The notes: generated by a model from the letters alone, not told the origin. A stretch of DNA of 64,000 bases from Codonopsis lanceolata (GCA_013146195.2 CM028377.1:167255824-167319823); one strand, 5' to 3'. Shown: positions 1-10,718, counted from the first letter of the stretch. Numbers and translations: made by a program.

Positions 1-1621
1 GTAGGGATTGAAATTAGAGTTTAACATGTTCAATTCTTCCCTAGAGTCGACTCCGTTGAGTCTTTTCTCTAATTTCCCAATTTTGGAGAAATTGAAGCTA
101 TGTGCTTCATAACCCAACCTAGATCATTCCTAAGTTCAACAAGGTTGTAAGTTCACCAAGGCATTGCAATGTGATTCATATACATCATAGAGTTCAATTT
201 ATAGGATAGAACACATAACAACTAAACCACATACAATGTAGGCTCAAATTAGGGCATTCACATATTGCACTTATTCAAGCAACATATATAATACATGTTT
301 CTAACATGTTCAAAACCTTAAATAGACAAGATGAAAGAGTATTATAAACTTCCATAGGCAAGAAATCATCCTATACATGCTCCTAGCAAGTTCATACTTT
401 CAAAATACAAGTAGAAGGCATAGGAAGCAATTATGTGTCCTCATTGACCTCATACATCAAAAGCTTTGTTTCCTTAGGGTCAATGAGAACTAAAGAGAAG
501 AAGAAGAAGAGTAACTTACTTGAATACTACACCAAAGAAAGCAAAGAAAGAAACTAATCGGTTGAAAATGATCTTCTCTTCGAGCTCTACACTTTTGATG
601 AAGGTGGCTTGAGCAAATGAAGAATGGATGAGGGAAGACCAAGAGCAAAGCTTCAAGAAGCCATGGGAGAAGCTTGAGAGAAAGGAAATTCGTTTTTAGA
701 GAGTGAAGGTGAGAAATGAAGGTCAAAATCTGAAGACATGGCTTATATTGGTCTAGAATTTGAGTGGGACAAGTGTCAAGCTAATGTGGTCTCTTTACAA
801 ATGTGATTTTGTGGCTTAATGATCATTAGAGCTCTCTTAATCCATCCTTAAAGCTTGTTAGATATGTTAGGACATAATCAAGGAGGGTTAGGGAGGTTTA
901 GGAAAGGTTTAGATAGGGGGTTTAGGTGTATAAGTCGTTCATCAACAAAACAGGGGAAAAATCCCGAAAGTGTGTATCTGATGTTGAGGCGGGCGCCTCA
1001 ACATCCTCCAGGCGGGCGCCTCAACTGCTGAGCCCATCTCCTGATTCTGATCATTTTGTAATTGCTCCCAGAACTTGAGGCGGGCGCCTCACAAGATGCC
1101 AGGCGGGCGCCTGGGCTTCTCGACCTTCTTTATGTCCTCAAAACTTGGTCTAAACATGTCCTAAATGGTCCCAACTTATGGGCAACCATTCTAAGGTCTA
1201 ACCCAACCCAAAAAAGTCGGAAACGCACCCGAACAACAACCGGAACAAGGTAGAACAAGGCTCGAATCATGCGACGAATGGTTAACGAATCAAACACCAA
1301 TCAAACTATAATAACTTGGTCATGGAAAAGGCTTGTTTCGACATGGTTATGACCTGAATACAAAGCCAAGAACTCAACGAACACATCGCACGACGAAATA
1401 GAAGCAATACGAGCAACGAGGGGAATCGCTAAGGCCAAAATCAAAGCAATCGAACCGGCGATTCAACAAGCAAGCATACATGATTCTAAACATGTTAAGA
1501 GCTTCATGAATGACTTATGAATGTTTCTAAATCATTTATAAACTAAGTAAACATGCTCTCAAACAACAAGAAAACAAGAAGACAAGCATACAATGCACAT
1601 GCAAGAATACGGGGTGTTACA
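1..1621 (-). mobile_element. Ty3/gypsy (Tekay/Del-type) LTR fragment, 5' end at 1621
   Basis: Read on the minus strand, the piece begins at 1621 with TGTAACACCCCG, the start seen in many Tekay/Del-type plant LTRs, and runs out of the window at position 1. It shares general layout and short motifs with the minus-strand LTR at 49485-52235, including the 'aaacatgctctc' stretch just inside the LTR start and hairpin cassettes about 0.5 kb in. No coding capacity is convincing: the short frames inside are not protein-like. Seen: terminus and shared layout. Inferred: family assignment. The partner LTR and internal region would lie outside the window. Confidence 0.6.
987..1112. repeat. Four GC-rich short hairpins in the LTR
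   Basis: The 12-mer AGGCGGGCGCCT occurs four times, at 987-998, 1010-1021, 1078-1089 and 1101-1112, as two pairs with 23-bp start-to-start spacing. Each copy can fold with a GGGC loop. The first has a TGAGGC/GCCTCA stem and the fourth CCAGGC/GCCTGG. The block is much more GC-rich than its surroundings. Confidence 0.85.
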
Positions 1622-2558
1622 GGGGTTGATTGGTTCTTTCTATTAGGGTGAAAATAATTGTGGGTTATTTTCTTCCTCCTTTTGTTGTGTCCTAGCTTTT
1701 AGAACATATGTTGTTATTATCTTTCTAAGCAATTTTTAAGAAGTTTAGTAGTTGTCTTTTATAAGGACTCTAATATGACAATTCCGAACTTTTAAAGATT
1801 AGAGTTTTATTTTCATAATAACTCTTTAACTCTTTTCTTAATCCTAACATTTGCCTTGTTGAGTGTTTTACTTGGAAGACAAGTTTCCTATAACTATATA
1901 TATGAAGTGAACGACATTGACCTAAGCAAAAAATTTAGAAGAGAGAATTTCATACAAAGTGAAACCAATGAGCCATTGATGAATGATCCATCATCCGAAG
2001 GCTAATCAGTTTCGTGGTTTTCTACATCAGTCTACACTCTTTGTGCTCTTTGATTTACTTATCTATTTAAGAGATGTTTAGCATAGATTTGATATATTTT
2101 CCCACTTAGGAGTTTTTCGTAATGTTTTTCACTCCCTAAAACCGTTTGTTTTCATATTGTAAATCTTTACAATCTTTTAATCCAGTGGAAGTTTTGCTCT
2201 AAGGTATCGTCTATAAGTGTTTTACTTGTAGATACAATTTACAGCTTGGTGTTAGTCTGTTTGACTTGTTTGTTATTTATTCTAATTACTCCGCTGTAGT
2301 TTATACTTGATGACTCATGAGATGATGTATCATTGGATACATCATTGGTGAATGTTTCAGTATGTGTCGTTCTTTTTCGAATCCTAGCTGAATTCAGTTG
2401 GAAATCACAAAAAGTTTACTGTCCAGAACACGATGAAGTACCAAATGATGCATCATCGGGAACCTTATCGGGTAGTACATCAGAAACATCATCCGCTGAA
2501 ATAAACAAAATCTCATGTACAGAAGTTTTGCAGAACCGCGTGTGTTCCAAAAGCTCAT
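1622..2558. other. AT-rich stretch without recognisable gene
   Basis: No supported coding region. It lies directly upstream of the copia pol relic and may be that element's decayed LTR, leader and gag part, but I found no LTR ends or primer-binding site. A 93-residue frame at 2333-2614 has no recognisable domain. Confidence 0.4.
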
Positions 2559-2601
2559 ATGAACTGTCAAGTAATTTTTACATACTTCAAATCTCATATG
2601 A

Positions 2602-3245
2602 ATTGTCAAGTTAGCCAATTGTGTGATGACAATCTTCAGGTAAAGTTTAACAAGAATTCTTGTGAGGTATATGATGTATCTAACAAGTGTATTCTTGCAG
2701 GTACAAGGTCATCAGATAATTGTTATATGGTTAATTATGTCCATACTTGTCAAAATGCTAATATTAATGAAACAGAATAGTGACATCAAAAGTTAAGATA
2801 TGTTAGCTATAGAGTTCAAATCTCCTGTACCACTTGTGTGTACCACTGGTGTACCACTTTTCATCTCCACCATTGCATCTCAATCATTGCATCTCAACTA
2901 ATAGTTGAGATGAAAAGTGGTACATCAATGGTACACACAAGTGGTACAGGAGATCTGAACTCGTTAGCTATAATAAACTTGATGAACTTGTGAGATATGA
3001 GACTTTGAGGGGTTTGCCTTGTTTGAACACTAAAAATGTGGGTATGTGGACCTTGCCAAAAGAGAAATTAAACAAATTAGAGTTTCACACCTTAGAATTC
3101 AACATTGTCCCTCCATTAGATGTCTTGAGATGATTCATACTAACCTCATAGATCCAATTGAAGTTGAGAGTCTAGTAAGAAAGAAGTATTCTTAATTTTG
3201 TGTATGTGGATAATTTTTCTAGATATACATTTGAGACATGATAGA
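2602..3245 (+). pseudogene. Ty1/copia pol relic (protease-integrase linker, GAG-pre-integrase)
   Basis: The frame through 2602-2780 contains SQLCDDNLQVKFNKNSCEVY and NKCILAGTRSSDNCY, the linker found in copia polyproteins between protease and GAG-pre-integrase. After the MITE at 2812-2962, homology resumes at about 2973 with ELVRYETLRGLP-like GAG-pre-integrase text. It ends near 3245 with a VDNFSRYTFE-like integrase start, broken by several stops. No LTRs or RT were found nearby, so this is an old fragment, unrelated in detail to the Sirevirus copies downstream. Family assignment rests on motif recognition only. Confidence 0.7.
2812..2962. mobile_element. Foldback MITE, 151 bp, 10-bp TSD
   Basis: The ends are near-perfect inverted repeats (GAGTTCAAATCTCCTGTACC on the left; GAGTTCAGATCTCCTGTACC on the right read in reverse) extending about 60 bp, so the element is almost all stem. 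It is flanked by GTTAGCTATA at 2802-2811 and 2963-2972. A TSD of 9-10 bp with long TIRs fits a Mutator-derived MITE. It interrupts the copia relic, whose reading resumes at the other side of the TSD. Confidence 0.9.
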
Positions 3246-3349
3246 TATGTTTTATATGTATTTATGGGGCATTTATTCAGTTTAAAAGGGTTACAGAACC
3301 TCTATACAAATAATGTGTAACTCTCCATGTACCACCCACTAAATTTATA

Positions 3350-3607
3350 CTCCCTCCGTCCCTAAATTATCGTCTTCCTTTTCTTTTTCGTTCGTCTCAA
3401 AATAATTGTCCACTTTGAAACTTACCTTTTTAGAACATCACTTTTACCACTTTACCCTTACTTTTTCACCCTACTTTAATTATGGGCCACATACACATGG
3501 GCTTTAAAGGAAACTACACATTAAACCAATATTAATAATCCAGTCAAATAGGTTTTCTTAAACGGTACGCCGGATCAACCAGGACAATAAATTAAGGACG
3601 AAGGGAG
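3350..3607. mobile_element. Stowaway-type MITE, 258 bp
   Basis: It starts CTCCCTCCGTCCC and ends GGACGAAGGGAG with TA on both sides (3348-3349 and 3608-3609), the hallmark of plant Stowaway (Tc1/mariner) MITEs. A relative in opposite orientation is at 24721-24977; they share internal text such as the 'cacttttaccacttt' block. Confidence 0.92.
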
Positions 3608-3796
3608 TAATATATAACCCATAGTACAAGAAAACTAATTGCTCTGATTTAGTGGGTGAAGCAGGAAGAGATGAGATCTCTTTTACCAAAATGTTATCGG
3701 TGATATTATTTGCAGTGAACTAAAATGTTATCGGTGATATTATTTGCAATAGTAACAGTGTACTATTGAAAAAGTAATTATAGAAAAAGATTTAAA

Positions 3797-4082
3797 TGAA
3801 AATATCTAATTGACTAGAAGTAAGTTGGAAAACATTTATATTATGGAACCCATAAGATATGACTAACTTGACCTTTTAACACTTATACAGAAAACCTTGG
3901 ACAAATTCAATAAGTAATTATAAAAGTAATTTCAATAAGTGATTAGAAATTCAATGAAAAAGTCAAATTGAATAAAAGTAGTTTAAAAAACATGTGTATT
4001 ATGGAACTTGTATATAAGATATGACTAAATTGACCTTCTAACATATATATAAAGAAGACCGTAAGCAACTCAAAAATCATAT
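3797..4082 (+). promoter_or_regulatory. Putative promoter and leader of the SPH relic, partly duplicated
   Basis: Upstream of the SPH start there is a TATA-like run (atatatataaag, about 4042-4053). The upstream text occurs twice: the block around 3797-3890 reappears, diverged, at about 3956-4050 (shared 'tattatggaac', 'taagatatgacta', 'tgacctt', 'taacac/tat'). The same block precedes the second SPH copy at 11350-11465. Promoter function is inference from position and the TATA-like run. Confidence 0.4.
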
Positions 4083-4090
4083 ATGTGACC

Positions 4091-4898
4091 ATGAATTTGT
4101 CAATGAGAAGCCTCTCCTTGTTACTTGTCCAGGTATTCTACTTTTTCAGCACAACACCTACTAGCGTAACACCTACTAGCGCACCACCTACTAGCTCACC
4201 ACGTTCCAATTGTTTGTGGACCCCATTGTACCATATTGCTATTCAAAATAACATTGCCGATAATATCATTGCGCACTACAAGGCAAAAGATGATGACCTA
4301 AGAAGTCGTAGCGTTGGTTATCATAATGTTTATGATTGGCGCATTTGTTTTGATTGGGGTCGAACACTTTACTTTTGTGGCTTTCAATGGAAGAAAATGA
4401 GTAAAGTTGTACCAACGAGCTCTAACTCAATTGGTACTACTCATTTCTCCTAACGGAGAGGTTGGATGTTCGAGTCTCACTAGAAACACCCTGGACTTTA
4501 CAACTCTCAATAGAGATGTCGGGTGTTCAAGCCTCTTCAGAGACATCGTTGTTGTTAAAGTCTTATCCAAAGGCCCCATTTGCTACTCACTTATCTTAAC
4601 GGAGAGGTTGAGTATTCAAGCCCTACCAGAGGCACTCTGGTACTTAACTACTCTCAACCGAGAGGTTGGGTGTTCAAAGCCTCACCAGATGCACCATTTG
4701 TTCGAGCCACACCAAAGGCATCATATATATATAATTGTAGCCTTTCAAGACATTAAAAATAATTAAATTTTTTTTTTAAAGAGTAAAGTTGTTGACATAT
4801 ATAATCAACATCTTCAATATGAGTGTGGCACCAGTTTATACTATGTTGTTGAATGCAAATGGTCATTGAACACAGATGGAATCTATCTACTCAACTAG
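4091..4898 (+). pseudogene. S-protein homolog (SPH, Self-incomp_S1 family), split by a SINE
   Basis: SPH proteins are small secreted plant proteins related to the Papaver S-determinant. The first part (4091-4410) starts with a signal-peptide-like stretch (MNLSMRSLSLLLVQVFYFF), then a 12-bp repeat coding PTS-rich text. Family motifs follow: KDDDL, then WRICFDWGRTLYFCGFQW. The SINE at 4411-4780 interrupts the frame. The remaining part (4793-4898) starts DIYNQH, has two more Cys and ends NTDGIYLLN and TAG. The two parts are in the same frame across the 12-bp TSD, so the gene was open when the SINE landed. The usual Cys before the KDDDL motif is Tyr here. Start chosen: ATG at 4091. A shuffled copy is at 11492-11998. 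Confidence 0.82.
4411..4780 (+). mobile_element. tRNA-derived SINE, 370 bp, 12-bp TSD, with repeated B-box-like units
   Basis: Inserted in the SPH coding region and flanked by GAGTAAAGTTGT at 4399-4410 and 4781-4792. The head resembles a tRNA: A-box-like AGCTCTAACTCAATTGG and B-box-like GTTCGAGTCTC near 4468. It ends in an A/T run. The unit 'gagaggttgg-tgttcaag-cctcaccaga' recurs about four times (near 4465, 4521, 4601, 4658), so the body looks like amplified B-box segments. The second SPH copy has an uninterrupted site at about 11944-11956, which supports insertion. Confidence 0.8.
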
Positions 4899-5022
4899 TA
4901 TAACAAACAATGAGTGAAGAAATATGATTGGAATTGATGAATATAGCTCTACCAACTTGATACCAATCTTCTTTGTTGAGGCCTCTCAAATGGTTTTTAA
5001 TAAAAAATTTCCTTCTTTAACA

Positions 5023-5046
5023 TCTCTCTCTCTCTCTCTCTCTCTC
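5023..5046. repeat. (CT)n microsatellite
   Basis: Twelve CT dinucleotides; a shorter version follows in the shuffled copy near 12757. Confidence 0.9.
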
Positions 5047-5746
5047 CTCTTATACACATGGTTCAAAATCTTGTATATTTAACATGAAACTCATATTTCG
5101 GTACTTTTTGAACTTTAGCAAGTGTTTTTTAAATGATGTTTTAACCTTTTTCTTCAAAATCACAAAACACGTGAATTACAAATTTTGTGTTTTATGATTT
5201 TTAATAAAGACAATAAAAATTACGTTAAATAGTTATTTGAAAAACCATTGGTTTATTTTAAAAAGTTAAAATATGACAATAATTTAGGAACTGAGAGAAT
5301 AGCATAAATTTTATATCGCTTTATTCAATTAGAGACTACAAAATCTCTCTACATATAAAAGTCAAGGTTGTTTCTTACAAATTAATAGATGGACAAAAAT
5401 AACTATTCACCAAATAAACCACCCACCATTTAATTAAGGACAAAACAAGTAAATTTATCATGATAAAAAACAATGTTTGGACAAAAATAGCCCTAAACAC
5501 AATAAATCACTCATCATTAATTAAGACTAAATAAACATAATAAATCACTCATCTATATTTCATCTTGTATTTTGATTTTCTTATCAGTTTCCCCCTCCTA
5601 CCATTATCGTTACAAATGTCATCAAATATTTTCTAAAAATGACACAAATACCCTTATTCAGTCGAAGGACTACAATTTTATTATAGGGAACCCAAAAAAT
5701 TCAAATCCATATGAGTTTCAATTTCAATTTGAAACTTTGAAAATTT

Positions 5747-6290
5747 TAAAAAATGAATTTGAATTTGTAAATAGTGAAATTTAAGGTTATGGTGGTGGTG
5801 TGTCTATAAATGATGAGTTTTACAAATTAGTTACTTTGAAGAAATGAGTAAGGAATTAGAAAATGAAATAAAATCAAATCAAAAATTAACTTTTGGGCTA
5901 ATGGTGATATTTGAGGGTGTAGTGGTGGTGATGGCGAGTCCATGGGGTTGACGGAAGATAGTGAATGATAAAAAAATAAATTAAATAAAATCTAAATTTC
6001 ATTTTTTGGAGTATGCATTTTTTTTACCTTTAAATTTACATATGAGACAAGGTATAACTATTTTTGGATTATCGAAATAATTATTTATTTTTTTAATTAA
6101 AAAAATATTTTAAATACCAAATGACAAATTAAATGATGAAATTATAACAAAATCCCAATTTGCGCCACAAGAAAAATGACCAAAATAATCATCATGTGCA
6201 TGATTTTCTATTACTATTTTTAATGTCCATAAACGGGAGAGGACAAAGTGAGACAAATATAAAAATTGTGTATGAAAGTGAGACATCATT
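5747..6290. repeat. Direct repeat copy A inside the Helitron
   Basis: About 540 bp that recurs, diverged, as copy B in two pieces (about 6757-7071 and 8718-8955). Shared landmarks are 'tctataaatgatgagtttt', 'ggattat-gaaa-aattattta', 'aaaatgaccaaaataat' and 'gtatgaaagtgagaca'. Copy A lacks the MITE and MULE present in copy B and so acts as an internal uninterrupted reference. Confidence 0.8.
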
Positions 6291-7071
6291 GATTGGGAAA
6301 GACATTACTAGAGGTATATGAAAATTTGTAACTATAATAATACATTTGTTGGTGAGTATCGAGATATTAAGCACTTCTGTAGTGTGCTTAGTAATTATCC
6401 GTGAATAAGCTAAGAGAAATATGTTAAGGAAAGGTGCAATAATGTTAAGAATATAAAGAAAAATAGAGAACTTAGTTGACGAATTTGTGCATTTTTTTGA
6501 GAAAAAAAAAAGCTAGAATCTATAATAGAGGCATTTGAAGAAAGTAGTCCGACTTAACGGAATCGATATCTAAATATGTTTTGTTTTTCAGTTTTAGCAA
6601 GGCAAGGTGAATGCGTTTCATGGTCATGGTGATAGCGGTGGCGGCGATTGCAGGGATACTGGTAGTAGTGGTGGGGGCGATTGTAAGCAGGACAGTAAAC
6701 ATGTGGATTACAACATTGTTAGATTTCCAAATTATCAATTTTTCAAATCTTTATATGGGTTTGAGTTGTAAATAGTAAAAAATTAAAGTTGTGCTGATGG
6801 TGGGTCTATAAATGATGAGTTTTGCATATAGGTTAATTTGAACGAAGAAGTAAGGAATTATACAAAGAAGTATAATAAAATTAAATTTTAATTTTTGGGT
6901 TAACGGTGTTATTTGAGGTGGTAATCGTGGTGGGTCTATATAGGATTAATGATGGGGTTGATAGAAGAAACTTAAAGATAACAAAATAAATTAAATATTT
7001 TTTATTTTTTATTTTTTTGAAGTAATGCATGTTTCTAACTTTAAATTTAAATATTAGACAAATTATAATTA

Positions 7072-7222
7072 CAACATTGCTAGCCTTAAAACTAATTTTA
7101 TAATTTTCTTTACAACTAAGTCTTGAAAAGGGGAAATATGTCATTGTCCATAGCAACTTTGCGCTTCTTCAAAACTTAGTTGTAAGGAAAGTGATATAAT
7201 TAGTTGTAAAGATAGCATTTTC
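7072..7222. mobile_element. Foldback MITE, 151 bp, 9-bp TSD
   Basis: Flanked by TTATAATTA at 7063-7071 and 7223-7231. Both ends carry imperfect inverted repeats of about 55 bp (shared core CTTTACAACTAAG/TCTTGAA). Long TIRs and a 9-bp TSD suggest a Mutator-type MITE. Confidence 0.8.
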
Positions 7223-7232
7223 CTTATAATTA

Positions 7233-8708
7233 TGTTAAATTATAATCCCCCCAAGTATCCACAAAATCACATAGTGCACCCCAACCAAGGGTTTGTCACA
7301 TAATGATATCTAATATATTTTTTCCTATTTTCCACCCTAGCCGCGACAATCATTAGAAAAGTCACGTTAAATAACACGTGGTTTTCCTCATGTGGGGTAT
7401 TTTTGACATTTCCTTGTAACCGTTAAATCGAGGGAAATATTAGGAATTTATTGTAAACTTTGGGGGTGCTAAATGTATTTTGGTCCAATAAAAATTAATA
7501 AATAAAATATTATCTTCTTAAAAAATTATATAAATGTGTGTGGAAAGTTAAAAAAAAATTGAAATGGGGTCCACTATTCCATTTTTTCCAGAAAGAAAAT
7601 CTAGAGAAAAAGGCCCACAATTTTTTCCGATATTCACTCCCCAAATAACCCAAAACCCGATATGGGTTTTGTCCACTCACTCTAAATATCTCTCTTAAAT
7701 TTCTCTCTCTTAACTCAAAAGATAGATACACATTTCCATTTCATTATCATTTTTCTTATCTTGCTAATGAAAACAAAGTAAACGGAAGATATGAAAAACT
7801 ATTATCCATAGTTACTCGTCTCCATCTCCAATTTCCTGTATGAAATTCGATCTACCCACCTTCTCCGATGAAACCCAACCACCACCGAATTCAATCAGTT
7901 TCTCACCCCGTTCATTCTCTTACATAACTTTACATTTACTTTCTCTCTCCCAATTCTTTAAATAATCAAACCCGACCACGATGGCAGTTGCTTTAAGGTC
8001 GAAATCATCTAGACCCATAGCTTCTTCAATATCTTCTATGCTTTGTTTTGAGACATATGCATGCCTGCCATATGCCCAATTTTCATACCAACTCCTACAA
8101 AATTGAAGATTATTTCAATAAAACCTCTTACTGTTTCTCTTCATTCAAGTATGTCTCTCTTTCTGATGAATTTGTCAATAAGGGTTATGTGTTTTCTATG
8201 AAATGCATGTTTCTACAAGAGTTTTTAGTAATTATACTCTATAGCCTCTGATTTCTACTTTAGACACGACTTTTGCAAGGGAAAGAATGAGGGAGATCGA
8301 AGATAGAGTTTGGTTAGAATTGAAGGAGGACGGTGCCAAAATTGTGATAAGCGTGACCGGAGTGGGAAGGGTTTGTGAAAATGGCGGCTACTATGGTGGG
8401 GCTCGAGATGGCGGCTATTACGGTGAAGCTGAAGATGGGAATTTGCACCGGAAAAAGAGAGAATGAGAGGGTTTTGGATTATATTTTTTACTTTTTAATA
8501 TATTTACTCCTTAACAAGATAAGAGAAATGACATTTTTGCCACGCACGTGGAAGACAACGTGTTAATTAACATGAATTTTTTACGTCCGTCATAGGTAGG
8601 GTGGAAATGGGAAAAAATGTAACACTAGATACCATTATGCAACAAACGTTAGGTTGGGGTACACTATGCGATTTGGTGGATACTTTGGGGGAGATTGTAA
8701 TTTGGCCA
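7233..8708. mobile_element. MULE with long TIRs, 1.48 kb (Pack-MULE-like)
   Basis: Flanked by TATAATTAT at 7224-7232 and 8709-8717, the 9-bp TSD typical of Mutator elements. TIRs of about 150 bp match with scattered differences; the conserved core on both sides reads CCCCAAGTATCC or CCCCAAAGTATCC followed by 'accaaatcgcatagtg'-like text. No transposase is present. The inner part (about 7800-8480) is richer in GC and contains an ATG frame beginning MAVALRSKSSRPIASSIS near 7981. It could be captured host DNA; I do not recognise the source. Confidence 0.9.
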
Positions 8709-9031
8709 TATAATTATTTTCGGATTATTGAAACAATTATTTATTATTTTTATTCAAAAACATATTTTAAATACTAAAGGGTTAACTATATAATGAAGTT
8801 ATAACCAAATCCTATTTTGCACTCCAAGCAAAATGACCAAAATAATATTCATATGACATGCACATACCATTTTTCGTCACTATTTTTAACGTCCATAGAC
8901 GGGAGGAGGCAAAGTGGAACAAATAGAAAAATAACGTATGAAAGTGAGACACTTCGTAGGTTGAGGTGCAATGTGAGATTTAGTGTGTAATTTTGGGAGA
9001 TAATCATATTTCGGCCCCTTCGAAATTAGTT

Positions 9032-9880
9032 CAAAATACAAATTTCCCCCTAAAGTATCCACCAAATCCACTTTGGCCCTCAACGTAATTTTTTTCATTT
9101 CGATATACATGTCAAATTTGGTTATGTGGATGTCACGTTTGGTAATCGTAGTGATAGACATGGTGGCGCAAGATCGAGAATTTGCTCCAATCAAACCATA
9201 AACAATATCAACGGTGCCGATTAGTAATTTGTCGGAGTTGAAGCTATGGACGATGAAGACGGATTGAACCATGTCGTGCCTCATCATTGTCGTATACATC
9301 TGTGATGAGTTCAAATATGGGTTTTGAAATTCATAGTGTATGCTTGTGTATTGTGTTGTACGAGAGAGAAAGAGATAAATGAATTGTGGAGTTTAGTCAT
9401 TCAACATCAGCGGTTGTGATGTCTTTAATTTTTGATAGGTTCTTATTCGTGACAGCCTTGACACTCGAGTGTGATTCTATCATCTTGAGTTCAATCTCTC
9501 AAATCTCTGAAATGATTCCTCTTTATTTTTATTTATTTTTCTATATAAAAATTTGAATAAGAGATTCATACAATTTTGAGTTTTATCTCACTTAAAATTT
9601 ACATAAGAGATCATTGCTGAAGAAGTAGCATAGAAAGCGTTGTTGGAGAAGAAAAGCAAGCTTCTTTTTGGGTAATAAAGGAAGAGAAAACGTTGCAAAA
9701 AAGACCAAAATGCCCTACACGTGAAATACCATGCATCTTAACGTCAGATTGGTAACCTTCATCGTGGCTAGGGGCAAACTAGAAAAAAGTTATAACATGA
9801 GATATGAAAATGACACAAAACTTAGGTTTTGTGGCAAAGTGGGACTTTATAGATACTTTGGGGGGAATTTTGTATTTTTT
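9032..9880. mobile_element. Second MULE-like element, about 0.85 kb
   Basis: Inverted ends: left 'aaaatacaaatttcccc' with 'aagtatccaccaaatcc', right end the reverse complement of similar text ending near 9880. The TIR core resembles that of the element at 7233-8708, so the two are probably related families. I could not fix a 9-bp TSD, so the boundaries are approximate. An antisense frame of 142 codons (8886-9314) crosses the left TIR and is not considered a gene. Confidence 0.65.
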
Positions 9881-10315
9881 AGTGTAAGTATATATTTTGA
9901 GGTTGAGAGTTTGATTTCTCTAACACAATATATTATTTTCTAAAGGGAGTCATAAATTCCAGAAACAACATAAGCAAAGTCTCCAACAACATGCTTATAT
10001 AGGATAGTGTGTTTGAATTGTTTTCAATTCACACACTGATAAAAGTGAATGAATTCATGTTTGATATGAAAAAAAAAGATTTATAAATAACCAATAAAAA
10101 ACAAATTTATATGATAAGTTACTAAATATACTATATATGACTAAAAGCATACATTATAAATTACCAAAAAAACAAAGTATTAGAAAAACTAAACACACAA
10201 CAACAATTTATAAGTCTCAAAAACTGTAAAGATTAAAACACAAATAGAATCCAATAATTAAAAATAAACAAAAAATGAAGAAACTAGCAAATCACTTTTT
10301 AAAAATCATTACCAT

Positions 10316-10332
10316 CACGTGCAACGCACGTG
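10316..10332 (+). other. Helitron 3' terminal hairpin
   Basis: CACGTGC-AAC-GCACGTG: a perfect 7-bp stem with 3-nt loop, ending 11 bp before the terminal CTAG|T. This is the classical replication-termination hairpin position. Confidence 0.93.
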
Positions 10333-10343
10333 AATCGTACTAG

Positions 10344-10700
10344 TTGAGTAAAAAAGCTAAAGAAACGTAACTATATTTTGATACAAGTTTGGTCAATTAC
10401 AAGCAAACCGATCCAATGTAACGTAACCTCGATTACATGGTTAAGCAATGTTTGATACATATAACTCAACATTGGTGAATCCTATAATTTATTGGTTGCA
10501 ATTAATAAGTTAAATAAATCACCCGAATTCAAACTCTATATCAAGTTTTGACTCTATTTTATAGTTATTCATCACGATTCGAAAAGGTGTCTGAGAACCA
10601 ACAAGTTTCTATTAGGATATTTCATCGAACAGTCCACGTTCATAGAAACTCTTGATTAATTGAAATATATGTGACTTAATAATTCTAATTATAATGTAAA
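10344..10700. other. Flank of the SPH unit downstream of the Helitron
   Basis: Non-coding text ('gatacaagtttggtcaattac', 'acctcgattacatggttaagc', 'aacattggtgaatcc') repeated at 13414-13700. It proves that the 5344-10343 Helitron separates formerly adjacent DNA. Confidence 0.85.
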
Positions 10701-10718
10701 CACAAAAGAAGAAAGAAG

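Larger units (their letters stand above)
6757..8955. repeat. Direct repeat copy B inside the Helitron, interrupted
   Basis: Diverged duplicate of 5747-6290, broken by the 151-bp MITE (7072-7222) and the MULE (7233-8708) inserted next to each other. Duplicated flanks show that both insertions came after the repeat arose. Confidence 0.75.
5344..10343 (+). mobile_element. Non-autonomous Helitron, 5.0 kb
   Basis: The 5' end TCTCTCTACATATAAAAG follows an A. The 3' end is CTAG followed by T, preceded 7 bp upstream by a perfect hairpin (10316-10332). These are the Helitron signatures: 5'-TC, 3'-CTRR with subterminal hairpin, and insertion between A and T without TSD. The decisive evidence is a paralogous unoccupied site at 13400-13420. 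There 'gagactacaaaa' is directly joined to 'ttgagt', the same text that flanks 5343 and 10344 here. No Rep/helicase coding region is visible, so it is non-autonomous. It carries a diverged internal direct repeat, two MULE-like elements and a MITE. Confidence 0.93.
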
